Shown here piece after piece: positions 1 through 9,450 of a stretch of 64,000 bases of DNA (the stretch's first letter is position 1; the number at the start of each line of letters is the position of its first letter). Below the pieces are notes generated by a model. That model had not been told where the DNA came from. It saw nothing but the letters and a program-made list of their open reading frames with translations, and did not search any database. The DNA comes from Kineococcus sp. NBC_00420 (GTDB lineage Bacteria; Actinomycetota; Actinomycetes; Actinomycetales; Kineococcaceae), in the NCBI RefSeq assembly GCF_036021035.1, contig NZ_CP107930.1, positions 4,550,006 to 4,614,005 of the forward strand, given 5' to 3'. A program made the position numbers and the translations under genes.

Positions 1-1
1 C

Positions 2-1744
2 GTCTACACGACCCGACCGGACACCCTGCACGGCGCGACCTTCATGGTCGTCGCGGCCGACTCCGACCTGGCCGAGGAACTGGCCGCGGGCGCGTCGCCG
101 GAGGTCCGTGAGCAGTTCGAGGTCTACCGCACCCAGGTGCAGGAGACCTCCGACATGGACCGCCTCGCCTCGGAGCGCGAGAAGACCGGGGTCGACCTGG
201 GTCGTTTCGCGGTGAACCCGGTCAACGGGGAGCGGCTGCCGATCTGGGCCGCCGACTACGTCCTGGCCGACTACGGCACCGGCGCGATCATGGCCGTGCC
301 CGCGCACGACCAGCGTGACCTCGACTTCGCCAAGGCGTTCGGCCTGCCCGTCCGGGTCGTCGTCGACGTCCGCGACGCGGACGGCAACCCCCTGCCCGAC
401 CCGGTGGAGTCCGGCGAGGCGACGGCCGGTGACGGCAGGCTGGTGAACTCCGGCGCGCTGGACGGCCTGGACAAGAAGGCCGGCATCGCCCGGGCGGTCG
501 AGGACCTGGTCGCGGCCGGCAAGGGCCGGGCGGCGAAGAACTACCGCCTGCGCGACTGGCTGATCTCGCGTCAGCGCTACTGGGGCACCCCGATCCCCAT
601 CGTGCACACCGAGACCGGTGAGGTCCCGGTCCCCGAGGACCAGCTGCCCGTCGTGCTGCCGCCCTCGGAGGGTCTGAACCTCACCCCCAAGGGCACCTCG
701 CCGCTGGGGGCGGCGGAGGACTGGGTGAACGTGCCCAGCCCCGTCGACGGAACTCCGGCGCGCCGGGACCCGGACACGATGGACACCTTTGTCGACTCGT
801 CCTGGTACTACCTGCGCTTCGTGTCCCCGAAGGACGACACCCAGGCGTTCGACCGGGACCTCATCGCGCAGTGGGGCCCCATCGATCAGTACGTCGGCGG
901 CGTCACGCACGCGATCCTGCACCTGCTCTACGCCCGGTTCATCACCAAGGTGCTGCACGACCTGGGCTACCTGCCCTTCGACGAACCCTTCACCCGCCTG
1001 CTGAACCAGGGCATGGTGCAGATGGAGGGTTCGGCGATGAGCAAGTCCAAGGGCAACATCGTGCGGCTCTCCGACCAGCTCGAGGAGCACGGCGTCGACG
1101 CCATCCGGCTGACGATGGCGTTCGCGGGCCCGCCCGAGGACGACATCGACTGGGCCGACGTGTCCCCGTCGGGTTCCTCGAAGTTCCTGGGCCGGGCGTG
1201 GCGCCTGGCGCGCGACGTCACCTCCGCTGCAGGGGTGGACCCCTCCACGGGTGACAACGCCCTGCGCTCGATCACGCACAAGACCGTGCACGAGGTGTCG
1301 CAGCACGTCGAGGCGTTCCGCTTCAACGTCGCCGTGGCCCGCGTCATGGAACTCGTGAACGCGACCCGCAAGGCGATCGACTCCGGCGTCGGGGGCGGGG
1401 ACCCCGCCGTCCGCGAGGCCACCGAGGCGACGGCGATCATGCTGTCGCTCGTCGCGCCGTACACGGCCGAGGACATGTGGTCGCTGCTGGGCCACGACCC
1501 GTGCGTCGCCCGCGCCGGCTGGCCCGTCGTCGACGAGGCGCTGCTCGTCGAGGACACCGTGACGTGCGTGGTCCAGATCCAGGGCAAGGTGCGTGACCGG
1601 CTGGAGGTGTCCCCGGACATCACCCAGGAGGCGTTGCAGGAGCTGGCGCTGAGCTCGGAGAAGGTCCAGGCCGCGCTCGAGGGGCGGGGCCTGCGGACCG
1701 TCATCGTCCGGGCGCCGAAGCTCGTCAACATCGTCCCGGCCTGA
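2..1744 (+). CDS. leuS: Leucyl-tRNA synthetase, C-terminal part (gene starts before the window)
   Basis: Class I leucyl-tRNA synthetase, which charges tRNA-Leu in the cytoplasm. The reading frame is open from base 2, so the 5' end lies outside and the HIGH part of the active site is missing here. About 580 residues are present. Visible are the end of the CP1 editing domain ([17 protein letters not shown], with the conserved Asp after AH), the return to the catalytic core ([26 protein letters not shown]), the KMSKS-type loop as SAMSKSKGN, the anticodon-binding helical domain and the C-terminal domain ([13 protein letters not shown]). Full-length bacterial enzymes are about 830-970 residues. 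The next gene starts 11 nt after the stop. Identification is secure. Confidence 0.97.
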   Translation, partial: VYTTRPDTLHGATFMVVAADSDLAEELAAGASPEVREQFEVYRTQVQETSDMDRLASEREKTGVDLGRFAVNPVNGERLPIWAADYVLADYGTGAIMAVPAHDQRDLDFAKAFGLPVRVVVDVRDADGNPLPDPVESGEATAGDGRLVNSGALDGLDKKAGIARAVEDLVAAGKGRAAKNYRLRDWLISRQRYWGTPIPIVHTETGEVPVPEDQLPVVLPPSEGLNLTPKGTSPLGAAEDWVNVPSPVDGTPARRDPDTMDTFVDSSWYYLRFVSPKDDTQAFDRDLIAQWGPIDQYVGGVTHAILHLLYARFITKVLHDLGYLPFDEPFTRLLNQGMVQMEGSAMSKSKGNIVRLSDQLEEHGVDAIRLTMAFAGPPEDDIDWADVSPSGSSKFLGRAWRLARDVTSAAGVDPSTGDNALRSITHKTVHEVSQHVEAFRFNVAVARVMELVNATRKAIDSGVGGGDPAVREATEATAIMLSLVAPYTAEDMWSLLGHDPCVARAGWPVVDEALLVEDTVTCVVQIQGKVRDRLEVSPDITQEALQELALSSEKVQAALEGRGLRTVIVRAPKLVNIVPA

Positions 1745-1755
1745 GGAGTCCGGCG

Positions 1756-2262
1756 GTGAACGAGGGTTTCCGGTTGGTCACACCCCGGTTGCTGCTGCGG
1801 CGCTGGACCGCGGCCGACCGGGAACCCTTCGCCGAGCTCAACGCCGATCCCGAGGTGATGCGGCACTTCCCCGCGCCGCTGGACCGCGCGGGTTCCGACG
1901 CGCTGGCCGAGCGCTGCGACGGGGTCTTCGAGCAGAACCCGTTCGGGCTGTCCGCGGTGGAACGTCGCGAGGACGGGCGGTTCCTGGGGTTCACCGGTCT
2001 GCACCACATGCGCTGGTACCCCGACGACGTCGAGATCGGCTGGCGGCTCTCCCGGTCGGCGTGGGGCCAGGGGTTCGCGACCGAGGCGGCGTCGATGTGG
2101 GTGGGCTACGCCCGTGACGTGCTGCGGTTGCGGCGGTTGATCTCGATCATCCACCCCGACAACGTCGCCAGCTTCGCCGTGGCCCGCAAGCTCGGCATGA
2201 CCGAGGGGTGGCGCGGGGACAGCGAGGAACGGCCCCACGTCGTGATGACCCTCCCGCTCTGA
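1756..2262 (+). CDS. GNAT family N-acetyltransferase, RimJ/RimL-like
   Basis: A 168-residue GNAT acetyltransferase that would move an acetyl group from acetyl-CoA to an amine; the substrate is not evident. It opens with the N-terminus typical of the RimJ/RimL branch (LVTPRLLLRRWTAADREPF). The acetyl-CoA loop is seen as RSAWGQGFATEA, with the later IIHPDNVASFAVARKLGM segment that is characteristic of the family. The start is a GTG with GGCG just upstream, 11 nt after leuS, so it may be co-transcribed with leuS. A perfect hairpin follows the stop. Family call secure, substrate unknown. Confidence 0.88.
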   Translation: MNEGFRLVTPRLLLRRWTAADREPFAELNADPEVMRHFPAPLDRAGSDALAERCDGVFEQNPFGLSAVERREDGRFLGFTGLHHMRWYPDDVEIGWRLSRSAWGQGFATEAASMWVGYARDVLRLRRLISIIHPDNVASFAVARKLGMTEGWRGDSEERPHVVMTLPL

Positions 2263-2272
2263 GCACGGCGCG

Positions 2273-2307
2273 CGAGGAGCCCGCCCGGGATCCGGGCGGG
2301 CTCCTCG
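2273..2307. terminator. Bidirectional hairpin terminator between the GNAT and GH3 genes
   Basis: Perfect 16-bp inverted repeat, arm CGAGGAGCCCGCCCGG, with a 3-nt loop, placed between two convergent stop codons. No T-tract follows, as is common for GC-rich actinobacterial terminators. Confidence 0.75.
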
Positions 2308-2321
2308 TGCGTCGCGGGTCC

Positions 2322-4580
2322 TCAGGAGGCGTTGGCCTTCGCGACCAGTTCCGGCAGATCGCCCTCGGCGAGGGGGAACCCCGGGAAGCGGGTGAGGCGC
2401 TGCAGCGGGATGGCCCGCATCATCTGCCCGTTGTGCTCGTCGAAGAGCATCTCCGACCACATCGTGCCCTCGAGCGCGCTGCGGACGGCGTCCCCGGCGA
2501 CGGGGTGGGCCAGCCACTCCTCGGCCTCGGCGTCCACGGCGAGTTCGAGCTTCACGCCCTGACCCTGCAGGGTCAGGGTCCGGGCGAGCCGGATGTCGCG
2601 GGAGGACGACCCGACGCGGATCCCGAAGTCGCCCCCTTCGAGGACCCACCGACCGGCGGCGCTGTGCCAGAACGAGAACGCGCGGGCGTCGAGGGAGACG
2701 ACCACGCGGTCGCGTGCTCCGGCGGCCAGGGTCACCCGGGCGAACCCCTTCAGTTCCTGCTCGGGCCGGTAGACGCTCGCCTCGTGGTCGCTGACGTAGA
2801 CCTGCACGGTCTCCGTCCCGGCGTGCGCGCCGGTGTTCTCCACGGTGAGCGAGACCTCGACGTGCTCGCCCCGGTCGACGACGCTGAGGTCGGAGTACGC
2901 GAAGGTCGTGTACGAGAGGCCGTGGCCGAACGGGTGGGCGACGGGCAGCTGGTGCGCGTCGTACCAGCGGTAGCCGATGAGCAGACCCTCGCCGTAGCGG
3001 ACGTGGCCGTTCTCGCCGGGGAAGTTCCCGACGGTGGGGTTGTCGAGGTAGTTCAGCGGGACGGTCTCGGCGAGCTTGCCGGACGGGTTCGCGACCCCGG
3101 AGAGCAGGTCGGCGACGGCACCGCCACCGGCCTGGCCCCCGAGCCAGCCCTCGAGGACGGCCGGCACGGAACCCTGCCAGGGTGCGAGGTTGACGACGGA
3201 CCCGTTGGCCAGGACGACGACGACGTTCGCGTTCGCGGCGACGACCTCCTCGAGCAGGTGGAGCTGCGCGGGCGGCAGGTTCGTGTGGTCGCGGTCGTAG
3301 CCCTCGGACTCGTAGGAGGCGGGCAGGCCGAGGAACAGCACGACGACCTCGGCGGCGGCCGCGTTCGCGACGGCCTCCGCGACGAGCCCGGGCTGGACCT
3401 CCTCGTCCTGGGGGACGAACCCGGCGGCGAAGGTGACCTCACGGTGGCCGGCGAACTGCGCCTGCAGGGCGGTCAGCGCGTCGTCGAGCCGGGTCGGGTT
3501 CACCTGGGAACTGCCGGCGCCCTGGTAGCGCGGGGTGCGGGCGAACTCGCCGACGACGGCGATGGTGCCGCCGGTCGCGGCCAGCGGCAGCACGTCGCCG
3601 GAGTTCTTCAGCAGCACGGCGCTCTCGGTGGCGGCCTCGCGGGCCAGGGCGTGGTGCTCGGCCACGTCGAACGAACCGGGGTCGGCGAGGGCGGCCTTCG
3701 ACTTCTCGACGAGTTCCAGGACGCGCAGGGCGGCGCGGTCGACGTCCTCGGTGGAGAGGGTCCCGGCCGCCACGGCGGCGAGGATGCGCTGGGTGCCCGC
3801 TCCCGAGGACGAGGGCATCTCCAGGTCGAGACCGGCGGCGACGCCGTCCTCGCGGACGTTGACCGCACCCCAGTCGGAGACGACGAGGCCGGCGAAACCC
3901 CACTCCTCGCGCAGGACGGTGGTCAGCAACCAGGGGTCCTCGGAGGCGTAGACGCCGTTGATCCGGTTGTAGGAGCACATGACCGTCCACGGCTGCGCCT
4001 GCTTCACGACGCGCTCGAAGGCGGTCAGGTAGACCTCGCGCAGCGTCCGCTCGTCGACGTCGGCGGAGATCGTCATCCGCCGGGTCTCCTGGTTGTTCGC
4101 GGCGTAGTGCTTCAGCGACGTCCCGACGCCCTGGCTCTGGACGCCGTCGACCATGGCGGCGGCGAGGTCGCCGGCCAGCACGGGGTCCTCGGAGAAGTAC
4201 TCGAAGTTGCGCCCGCACAGCGGGGACCGCTTCATGTTCACGCCCGGCCCGAGCAGGACCGACACCTTCTCGGCGCGGGTCTCGCGGCCCAGGGCCGCAC
4301 CGACGCGGCGCAGCAGGTCGACGTTCCAGGACGACGCGAGCCCGGCGGCGGGCGGGAAGCAGGTCGCGGGGACGCTGCCGCTCAGGCCGAGGTGGTCGCC
4401 CCCTTCGGGCTGCTTGCGCAGACCGTGCGGGCCGTCGGTGACCATCAGCGCGGGGACGCCGAGGCGTTCGACGGGTTCGGTGTGCCAGAAGTCGGAACCG
4501 TCCAGCAGGGCCGCCTTCTCCTCGAGCGTGAGCTGCGCGAGGACACCCTGCGGGGTGGTGGGGACGTCGGTGTCGGTCAT
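2322..4580 (-). CDS. Glycoside hydrolase family 3 beta-glucosidase
   Basis: A 752-residue GH3 enzyme, probably a cytoplasmic beta-glucosidase since no signal peptide is seen. Order of parts: N-terminal (beta/alpha)8 domain with VTDGPHGLRKQ and KHYAANNQE, the catalytic nucleophile Asp in LVVSDWGAVN (about residue 236), the C-terminal alpha/beta sandwich (GAGSSQVNP, then EGYDRDHTNLPPAQ), and a fibronectin-III-like end (VTLENTG-type strand VSLTVENTG). The ATG at 4580 (MTDTDVP) fits family N-termini; an in-frame ATG at 4607 would add nine residues. It is divergent from a TetR gene 47 nt away, which is the likely regulator. It may process imported beta-glucosides. Confidence 0.93.
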   Translation of the reverse strand: MTDTDVPTTPQGVLAQLTLEEKAALLDGSDFWHTEPVERLGVPALMVTDGPHGLRKQPEGGDHLGLSGSVPATCFPPAAGLASSWNVDLLRRVGAALGRETRAEKVSVLLGPGVNMKRSPLCGRNFEYFSEDPVLAGDLAAAMVDGVQSQGVGTSLKHYAANNQETRRMTISADVDERTLREVYLTAFERVVKQAQPWTVMCSYNRINGVYASEDPWLLTTVLREEWGFAGLVVSDWGAVNVREDGVAAGLDLEMPSSSGAGTQRILAAVAAGTLSTEDVDRAALRVLELVEKSKAALADPGSFDVAEHHALAREAATESAVLLKNSGDVLPLAATGGTIAVVGEFARTPRYQGAGSSQVNPTRLDDALTALQAQFAGHREVTFAAGFVPQDEEVQPGLVAEAVANAAAAEVVVLFLGLPASYESEGYDRDHTNLPPAQLHLLEEVVAANANVVVVLANGSVVNLAPWQGSVPAVLEGWLGGQAGGGAVADLLSGVANPSGKLAETVPLNYLDNPTVGNFPGENGHVRYGEGLLIGYRWYDAHQLPVAHPFGHGLSYTTFAYSDLSVVDRGEHVEVSLTVENTGAHAGTETVQVYVSDHEASVYRPEQELKGFARVTLAAGARDRVVVSLDARAFSFWHSAAGRWVLEGGDFGIRVGSSSRDIRLARTLTLQGQGVKLELAVDAEAEEWLAHPVAGDAVRSALEGTMWSEMLFDEHNGQMMRAIPLQRLTRFPGFPLAEGDLPELVAKANAS

Positions 4581-4627
4581 GGCGCAGAGGCTACCCCCGA
4601 AAACCATGCAGGTGATAGGTATTGGGG

Positions 4628-5197
4628 ATGGCCATCCGTGGGGAGTACGCGAAGGGGCGAGCGCGCCGGGAGCAGATCCTCGACGAGGCGGTGTCGCTGT
4701 TCGCCGAAGCGGGGTACCGGGCGGCGTCGATGCGCGACCTCGCGGCCCGCTGCGGGCTCTCCCCGGCCGGTCTGCAGCACCACGTCGGGAGCAAGGAGTC
4801 GTTGCTGCTCGCCGTGCTCGAACGCCGTGACGTGGACGACGCCGCAGCGTCGGGCCTGCAGGTCGGTGCGGGCCGCGAGCGCCTCGCGGCGCTGCTCGAG
4901 GTGGTGCGCCGCAACGAGTCCCGTCGCGGAGTCGTGGAGCTGTTCACCGTCCTGGCCGCGGAGTCCGCCTCGCCGGAGCACCCCGCGCACGAGTTCTTCG
5001 ACCAGCGCTACCGCTCCGTCGTCGCCACCCTCACCGACGCCTTCGCCGACTGCGCCCACCCCGCGCCGGCGTCCGCGGCCCGACGGTTGGTCGCGGTCAT
5101 GGACGGTCTGCAGGTGCAGTGGTTGCTGCACCCCGACGACGTCGACATGGTCGCCGAGGTCGGGGCCCAGATCGAGCGGGAACTCCCGAGCGGCTGA
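4628..5197 (+). CDS. TetR family transcriptional regulator
   Basis: A 189-residue TetR-type repressor. The helix-turn-helix lies in the first 55 residues (RREQILDEAVSLFAEAGY, then SMRDLAARCGLSPAGLQHHV and KESLLLAVL). The C-terminal part (VVELFTVLAAESASPEHPAH) resembles the ligand pocket of TetR_C subfamilies. The ATG at 4628 lies 6 nt after a -10-like TAGGTA, which suggests a leaderless message; a TTG at 4622 is also in frame. Its position, divergent from the GH3 gene, suggests control of that gene and of itself. I could not find a convincing long palindrome in the 47-nt gap. The ligand is unknown, perhaps a beta-glucoside. Confidence 0.88.
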   Translation: MAIRGEYAKGRARREQILDEAVSLFAEAGYRAASMRDLAARCGLSPAGLQHHVGSKESLLLAVLERRDVDDAAASGLQVGAGRERLAALLEVVRRNESRRGVVELFTVLAAESASPEHPAHEFFDQRYRSVVATLTDAFADCAHPAPASAARRLVAVMDGLQVQWLLHPDDVDMVAEVGAQIERELPSG

Positions 5198-5311
5198 GCG
5201 TCGGGCCGGGTGCGGCGGACCACCCGGACACCGCGGTCTCCACAGGTTCCTGCGGGGCAGTCTCGTCCACAGGCGCGGTGGCGGCGACCCGCCCGGTGCC
5301 GGGCGCCCACC

Positions 5312-5317
5312 TAGCGT
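5312..5317 (+). promoter_or_regulatory. -10 box TAGCGT for comEA, leaderless type
   Basis: TAGCGT lies 6 nt before the GTG start, so transcription would begin at or next to the start codon. No Shine-Dalgarno sequence or clear -35 box is seen. Confidence 0.4.
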
Positions 5318-5323
5318 GCCGAG

Positions 5324-6142
5324 GTGTCCTCCTCCTACCGGCCGCGTGAGTCGGCGCACCGAGCGCGTGCGCTGGCGTCCCGACAGTTCCGGCGGGTGGA
5401 ACCCGTCGTGCCCGACGCGGTGGAGGACGACCTCGAGGAGGACTGGGACGACGAGACCGAGGAGCCGTTCGCTTCCGGTACCGGCGAACTGCGCCGGCGG
5501 ATCGCCGACCGGACACCGCCCTCCGTCCGGGCGGCGCGGGTGCGGGTGAGTCCGCGCGCTGCGGTCGGGGTGCTGATCGTCGCGTTGCTGGTGGCCGCGG
5601 GGCTGGCCGTCGCCGCGTGGCGTTCCTGGCCCGAGGACGCGACGCCCGCGGGGGACGTCCTGCCCGGACGGACGGCGACGGTGGCGGTCTCGAGCTCTCC
5701 CGCGCCGGACGTCTCGGGCACCCCGGTCGTCGTGCACGTCGCGGGACGGGTCGCGACCCCGGGGCTGGTGACGTTGCCCGGCGGGAGCCGGGTCGGGGAC
5801 GCCCTCGCCGCGGTGGGCGGTCCGTTGCCGGACGCCGACCTCGACGCGGTGAACCTCGCGCGTGTCCTGGTCGACGGCGAGCAGGTCCTGGTGCCCGCTC
5901 CGGGGCAGGCCGTCGCGGGGCCGGTGGTGGCGAGTGGCTCCGGCGGCAGTGGACCGCTGAACCTGAACGCGGCCACGGCCGAGCAGCTCGACGCCCTGCC
6001 GGGGGTGGGGGAGGTGCTCGCCGGCCGGATCGTCGCCTGGCGGGAGGAGAACGGCCGGTTCACCTCCGTCGACGACCTCGGCGAGGTGACCGGCATCGGG
6101 CCGAAACTGCTGGACGGGGTCCGGGACCTGGTGACGGTGTGA
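5324..6142 (+). CDS. comEA: ComEA-like helix-hairpin-helix DNA-binding protein
   Basis: A 272-residue membrane-anchored DNA receptor of the competence type. An acidic, cytoplasmic N-terminal region of about 80 residues precedes one transmembrane segment (AVGVLIVALLVAAGLAVAAW). Outside the membrane follow an SLBB domain (VVVHVAGRVATPGLVTLPGG to QVLVPAPG) and a double helix-hairpin-helix at the C-terminus (LNLNAATAEQLDALPGVGEV and FTSVDDLGEVTGIGPKLL). It overlaps comEC by 4 nt (GTGA), so both are translationally coupled. Natural transformation in this group is not established, so the physiological role is inferred from the family. Confidence 0.93.
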   Translation: MSSSYRPRESAHRARALASRQFRRVEPVVPDAVEDDLEEDWDDETEEPFASGTGELRRRIADRTPPSVRAARVRVSPRAAVGVLIVALLVAAGLAVAAWRSWPEDATPAGDVLPGRTATVAVSSSPAPDVSGTPVVVHVAGRVATPGLVTLPGGSRVGDALAAVGGPLPDADLDAVNLARVLVDGEQVLVPAPGQAVAGPVVASGSGGSGPLNLNAATAEQLDALPGVGEVLAGRIVAWREENGRFTSVDDLGEVTGIGPKLLDGVRDLVTV

Positions 6143-8553
6143 CCGTCGGACTCGACCTGCGGCTCGTGGCGGCCGCCGTCCTGGCCTGGCTGTCGGCGTT
6201 CGTCGTGATCGCCCACCCGCTCGCCGCCAGGACGTCCCTCGGCGGTCTGCTCGTCGGGGTGGCGCTGACCGGCGGCGCGCTCGTCGTGCTCCGCCGGGGA
6301 GCCCGGCTCCTCCTGGTGCTCGTCGCGACCGCACTCGTCCTGACCTCGGTCGTGCTGCACCAGGCCCGGTCCGGCCACGGGGGCATCGCCGATCTCGCGG
6401 AACGGCAGGTGAGCGTCACCGCGACCGGCGTCGTGAGCAGCGATCCCCGGGCCATCACGGCGCTGCGGCCCGGCGGACCGCCGCGGGTCGTCGTCGAGGT
6501 GACGGTGTCGCGACTGCAGGCTCGCGGTCGTGACATCCCGGTCGCGGCGCGCGTGACGGTGTTCGCCGACGCCGAGGGGTGGGCTCGGGTGCACCTCGGG
6601 GAGCGCGTGGAGTTCGGCGGTCGGCTGGGACCCGCGGACCCCGGTGAACGGTCCGCCGCCGTGGTCTCCTCGAGCGGGCGACCCGAGGTGGTGGGATCGG
6701 CCGGCCGCGTGTTCCGGGGCGCGGAGCGGCTGCGCGGGGGTCTGCGGGAGGCGGTGGAACCGCAACCCGCGGACGCCCGCGGGCTGCTGCCCGGCCTCGT
6801 CGTCGGCGACACGTCCCGCCTCCCGAGCGACCTCGAGGACGACATGAAGGCCGTCGGGCTGACCCACCTGACCGCGGTGAGCGGGTCGAACACGACCCTC
6901 GTCGTGGGGTTCCTCGTGCTGGTCGCGTCGTGGCTGGGGTTCGGCCGGCGGGCCCGCCTCGTCGTCGCGGCGACCGGCCTGGTGGGTTTCGTCGTGCTCG
7001 CCCGGCCGGATCCGAGCGTGCTGCGCGCCGCGGTGATGGGGGGTGTGGGCCTGGTCGGGTTGGCGGTGGGCCGACCCGTGCGGGGAGTCCCCGTGCTGGC
7101 CGCGGCGGTGCTGGTGCTGCTGGTCGCGAATCCGTGGCTCGCGCGCGAGTTCGGGTTCGTGCTCTCGGTGCTGGCGACGGGGGCGTTGGTGCTGCTGGGG
7201 CGCCCCTTCGCGGAACGGTTGCTGGAGTTGGGGTTCCCGCGCCCGGTGGCCTTCGCGGTGGCGGTCCCGGTGTCGGCGCAGGTGGTCTGCGGCCCGGTGC
7301 TGGTGCTGCTGCAGCCGGCGGTGAACCCGCTGTCGATCCCGGCGAACGTCCTCGTCGCCCCCGCGGTGGCGCCGGCGACGGTGCTGGGGTTGGCGGCGAC
7401 GCTCGTCTCGCCGGTGTGGTCGACCGGGGCGACGTGGCTGGCCTGGCCGGCGGGGTTGTGCGCGTGGTGGATCGCCGGTCTCGCCCGCGTCGCCGCGAGG
7501 CTGCCGGTGGCGGTGACCGTTCCCGGCGGGGTGACCGGGGTGCTGGTCGTGGTCGTCCTGACGGTGCTGTTGCTCGGGGCGGTGGCGGCCGTGGTGCGTT
7601 TCCGGCGCAGTGGTTCCCGGGGTAGTGGTTCCCGGCCGCGGAGGTGGTTGGGGCTGGCCCTCGTGCTGGTGGTGGGCGGTGCGGCACTGGTGCGGTGCGC
7701 GCCGCGCTGGGGTGCGCCGTCGGGGCCGTGGCCGCCGCCGGACTGGCTGGTCGTCGGGTGCGACGTGGGGCAGGGCGACTCGGTCGTCCTGCGGTCGGGG
7801 CCGTCGTCGGCGGTGCTGGTCGACGCGGGTCCGGACGACGTGCTGGTCGACGGGTGCCTGGACCGGTTGGGGGTGCAGCGGCTGGACGCGGTGGTGCTGA
7901 CCCACTTCCACGCCGACCACGTCGGGGGTTTCGCCGGTGCGGTGGACGGGCGGGAGGTGGGGGAGGTGTTCGTCTCGCCGTTGGCCGTCGAACCCGCCGC
8001 GCGCAGGGTGGCGGAGATCGCGGCAGGTGCCGGGGCGGACGTCACGGTGCTGAGTTCCGGCCTGACCGGTTCGGCGGGTTCGGTGTCGTGGACGGTGCTG
8101 GCGCCGCTGCCCGCCGTGTCGGAGGAGTCCGCGCCGGACTCCTCCGACGTGAACGACGCGAGCATCGCGTTGCTGGCGGACGTGGCCGGGGTGTCGGTGC
8201 TGCTGACCGGCGACCTGGAACGCGACGGTCAGCGGCGGGCGTTGTCGGAGGTTCCCGAGGGGACGGTGGTGGACGTCGTGAAGGTCGCCCACCACGGATC
8301 GGCGAACCAGTTCCCCGAGCTCTACACGGAACTCAGGCCGCGGGTGGCGATCGTGGAGGTGGGGGAGGTCAACGACTACGGCCACCCGGCCGCGCCGACG
8401 CTGGAGCTGCTGGCGCGGACGGGCGCGCGGGTGCTGCGGACGGACACCGACGGAGACGTGGCGGTGGCGGGGTCCGCGGGGGCGTTGCGGACGGTGGTGC
8501 GGGGTTCGGACCCGACGCAGGCGAAGCGGCGGGCGAAGTACTCCAACGGCTGA
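6139..8553 (+). CDS. comEC: ComEC/Rec2 family DNA-uptake channel protein
   Basis: An 804-residue polytopic membrane protein thought to pass single-stranded DNA across the membrane. Parts in order: N-terminal membrane segments and a DUF4131/OB-like region, the Competence domain beginning near GDTSRLPSDLEDDMKAVGLT (about residue 223) with HLTAVSGSN, many hydrophobic helices, then a metallo-beta-lactamase-like domain from about residue 535 (GCDVGQGDSVVLRSG, LTHFHADHVGG, VAHHGSANQ). The HxHxDH metal motif is intact, so this is the nuclease-domain-bearing form. The start is the GTG overlapping the comEA stop; the frame is open further upstream, but that reading is a shadow of comEA. Confidence 0.94.
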   Translation: MTVGLDLRLVAAAVLAWLSAFVVIAHPLAARTSLGGLLVGVALTGGALVVLRRGARLLLVLVATALVLTSVVLHQARSGHGGIADLAERQVSVTATGVVSSDPRAITALRPGGPPRVVVEVTVSRLQARGRDIPVAARVTVFADAEGWARVHLGERVEFGGRLGPADPGERSAAVVSSSGRPEVVGSAGRVFRGAERLRGGLREAVEPQPADARGLLPGLVVGDTSRLPSDLEDDMKAVGLTHLTAVSGSNTTLVVGFLVLVASWLGFGRRARLVVAATGLVGFVVLARPDPSVLRAAVMGGVGLVGLAVGRPVRGVPVLAAAVLVLLVANPWLAREFGFVLSVLATGALVLLGRPFAERLLELGFPRPVAFAVAVPVSAQVVCGPVLVLLQPAVNPLSIPANVLVAPAVAPATVLGLAATLVSPVWSTGATWLAWPAGLCAWWIAGLARVAARLPVAVTVPGGVTGVLVVVVLTVLLLGAVAAVVRFRRSGSRGSGSRPRRWLGLALVLVVGGAALVRCAPRWGAPSGPWPPPDWLVVGCDVGQGDSVVLRSGPSSAVLVDAGPDDVLVDGCLDRLGVQRLDAVVLTHFHADHVGGFAGAVDGREVGEVFVSPLAVEPAARRVAEIAAGAGADVTVLSSGLTGSAGSVSWTVLAPLPAVSEESAPDSSDVNDASIALLADVAGVSVLLTGDLERDGQRRALSEVPEGTVVDVVKVAHHGSANQFPELYTELRPRVAIVEVGEVNDYGHPAAPTLELLARTGARVLRTDTDGDVAVAGSAGALRTVVRGSDPTQAKRRAKYSNG

Positions 8554-8554
8554 G

Positions 8555-8584
8555 GGGTGGACCCCGAACCGCCGGCGTCCACCC
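8555..8584. terminator. Weak hairpin between comEC and the SDR gene
   Basis: An 8-bp inverted repeat GGGTGGAC / GTCCACCC with a 14-nt loop, between two convergent stop codons. Short stem and wide loop make this tentative. Confidence 0.35.
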
Positions 8585-8588
8585 GCGG

Positions 8589-9347
8589 TCAACGGCCCGG
8601 CAACGTCACCAACGCCTGCGAACGCCGCGCGACGAGTTCGTCGTAGGTCCCGTCGCGTTCCGCCCAGCGGTGCATCCGGACCCCTTCGACGAGGATCTCG
8701 TGGGGGGTCGGGTCCGCACCGAGGAGGTCCATCACCTCGGTGACGAACTCCTCGAGGTCGAGGGCGGCGGGGTTGCTCCGCGCCACCTCGGGGCTGGTCG
8801 CCACCGCGGGCGGGACGAGTTCGGTGACCTCGACCCCGGTGCCGGCCAGCTGGGCGCGCAGCGCCTCGGAGTAGGCGTGCACGCCGGCCTTCGTGGCGGC
8901 GTAGGTCGGCATCAGCGGGAAGGGCAGGAAACCGATGCCGGAGGTGACGGTGACGATCGTCCCCGACCCGCGGGCCAGCAGGTGCGGGGTGAACGCGTCG
9001 AGCAGGCGGATCGTGCCGAGCAGGTTCGTCTCGACGCTCAGCTGCGCGGCGGCGAAGTGCGCGGGGTCGCGGAGGTCCTCGACGAGCATCACCCCCGACA
9101 GGGTGACGACGGTGTCGAGGTCGGGGTGCTCGCGGAGCACGGTGTCGCGGGCCTGGTCGACGCTCGCCGGGTCGGTCACGTCGATCGCGACGGTGGTGAA
9201 ACCCTCCGCGGCGAGCGTCTCGAGCAGGTCGGCGCGGCGGCCGCCCACCACGACGGTGCTGCCCGCGGCGCGGAGGTGCCGGGCCAGGGCGAGGCCGATG
9301 CCCGAGGTGGCGCCGGGGAGGAAGACGGTGCGGTTGCTGGTGTCCAT
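8589..9347 (-). CDS. Short-chain dehydrogenase/reductase, DltE-like
   Basis: A 252-residue SDR oxidoreductase. The nucleotide-binding glycine motif is GATSGIGLALARHL near the N-terminus, and the pattern VVGGRRADLLE suggests NADP(H) preference through the two Arg residues. The catalytic Ser and Tyr-x-x-x-Lys are seen in VTSGIGFLPFPLMPTYAATKAG. The C-terminal segment (ELVPPAVATSP) is like the DltE/YdfG branch of the family. The substrate is unknown. A strong SD (GGAGG) precedes the ATG at 9347. It is divergent from an XRE/MmyB-type regulator, with a symmetrical operator between them, so it is probably that regulator's target. Confidence 0.9.
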   Translation of the reverse strand: MDTSNRTVFLPGATSGIGLALARHLRAAGSTVVVGGRRADLLETLAAEGFTTVAIDVTDPASVDQARDTVLREHPDLDTVVTLSGVMLVEDLRDPAHFAAAQLSVETNLLGTIRLLDAFTPHLLARGSGTIVTVTSGIGFLPFPLMPTYAATKAGVHAYSEALRAQLAGTGVEVTELVPPAVATSPEVARSNPAALDLEEFVTEVMDLLGADPTPHEILVEGVRMHRWAERDGTYDELVARRSQALVTLPGR

Positions 9348-9379
9348 GCCTCCACGGTGCGCCGGGGCGCGAGACCCGG

Positions 9380-9417
9380 CCAGGACCCCGCTCGTCCGGG
9401 GTCCTGGCAGGACCCCC
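9380..9417. promoter_or_regulatory. Iterated AGGACCCC operator between the SDR and XRE genes
   Basis: A perfect 10-bp inverted repeat CCAGGACCCC (9380-9389) / GGGGTCCTGG (9398-9407), immediately followed by a third, direct copy CAGGACCCC (9408-9416). It sits in the 103-nt divergent gap, and the third copy ends about where the -35 of the XRE promoter (-10 TACGAT, 9439-9444) would be. This layout fits autorepression plus control of the SDR gene. Confidence 0.55.
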
Positions 9418-9450
9418 TCTGCGGCAGCGCGTCGGACCTACGATCGGAGG

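Noticed and set aside
5248-5275. Two TCCACA motifs resembling half of a DnaA box
   Set aside because: Only six bases match, and there is no dnaA, dnaN, AT-rich stretch or box cluster; not an origin.
2208-5549. An 1,113-codon open frame on the plus strand
   Set aside because: It is the antisense reading of the GH3 gene continuing through tetR in a wrong frame; no recognisable domain.
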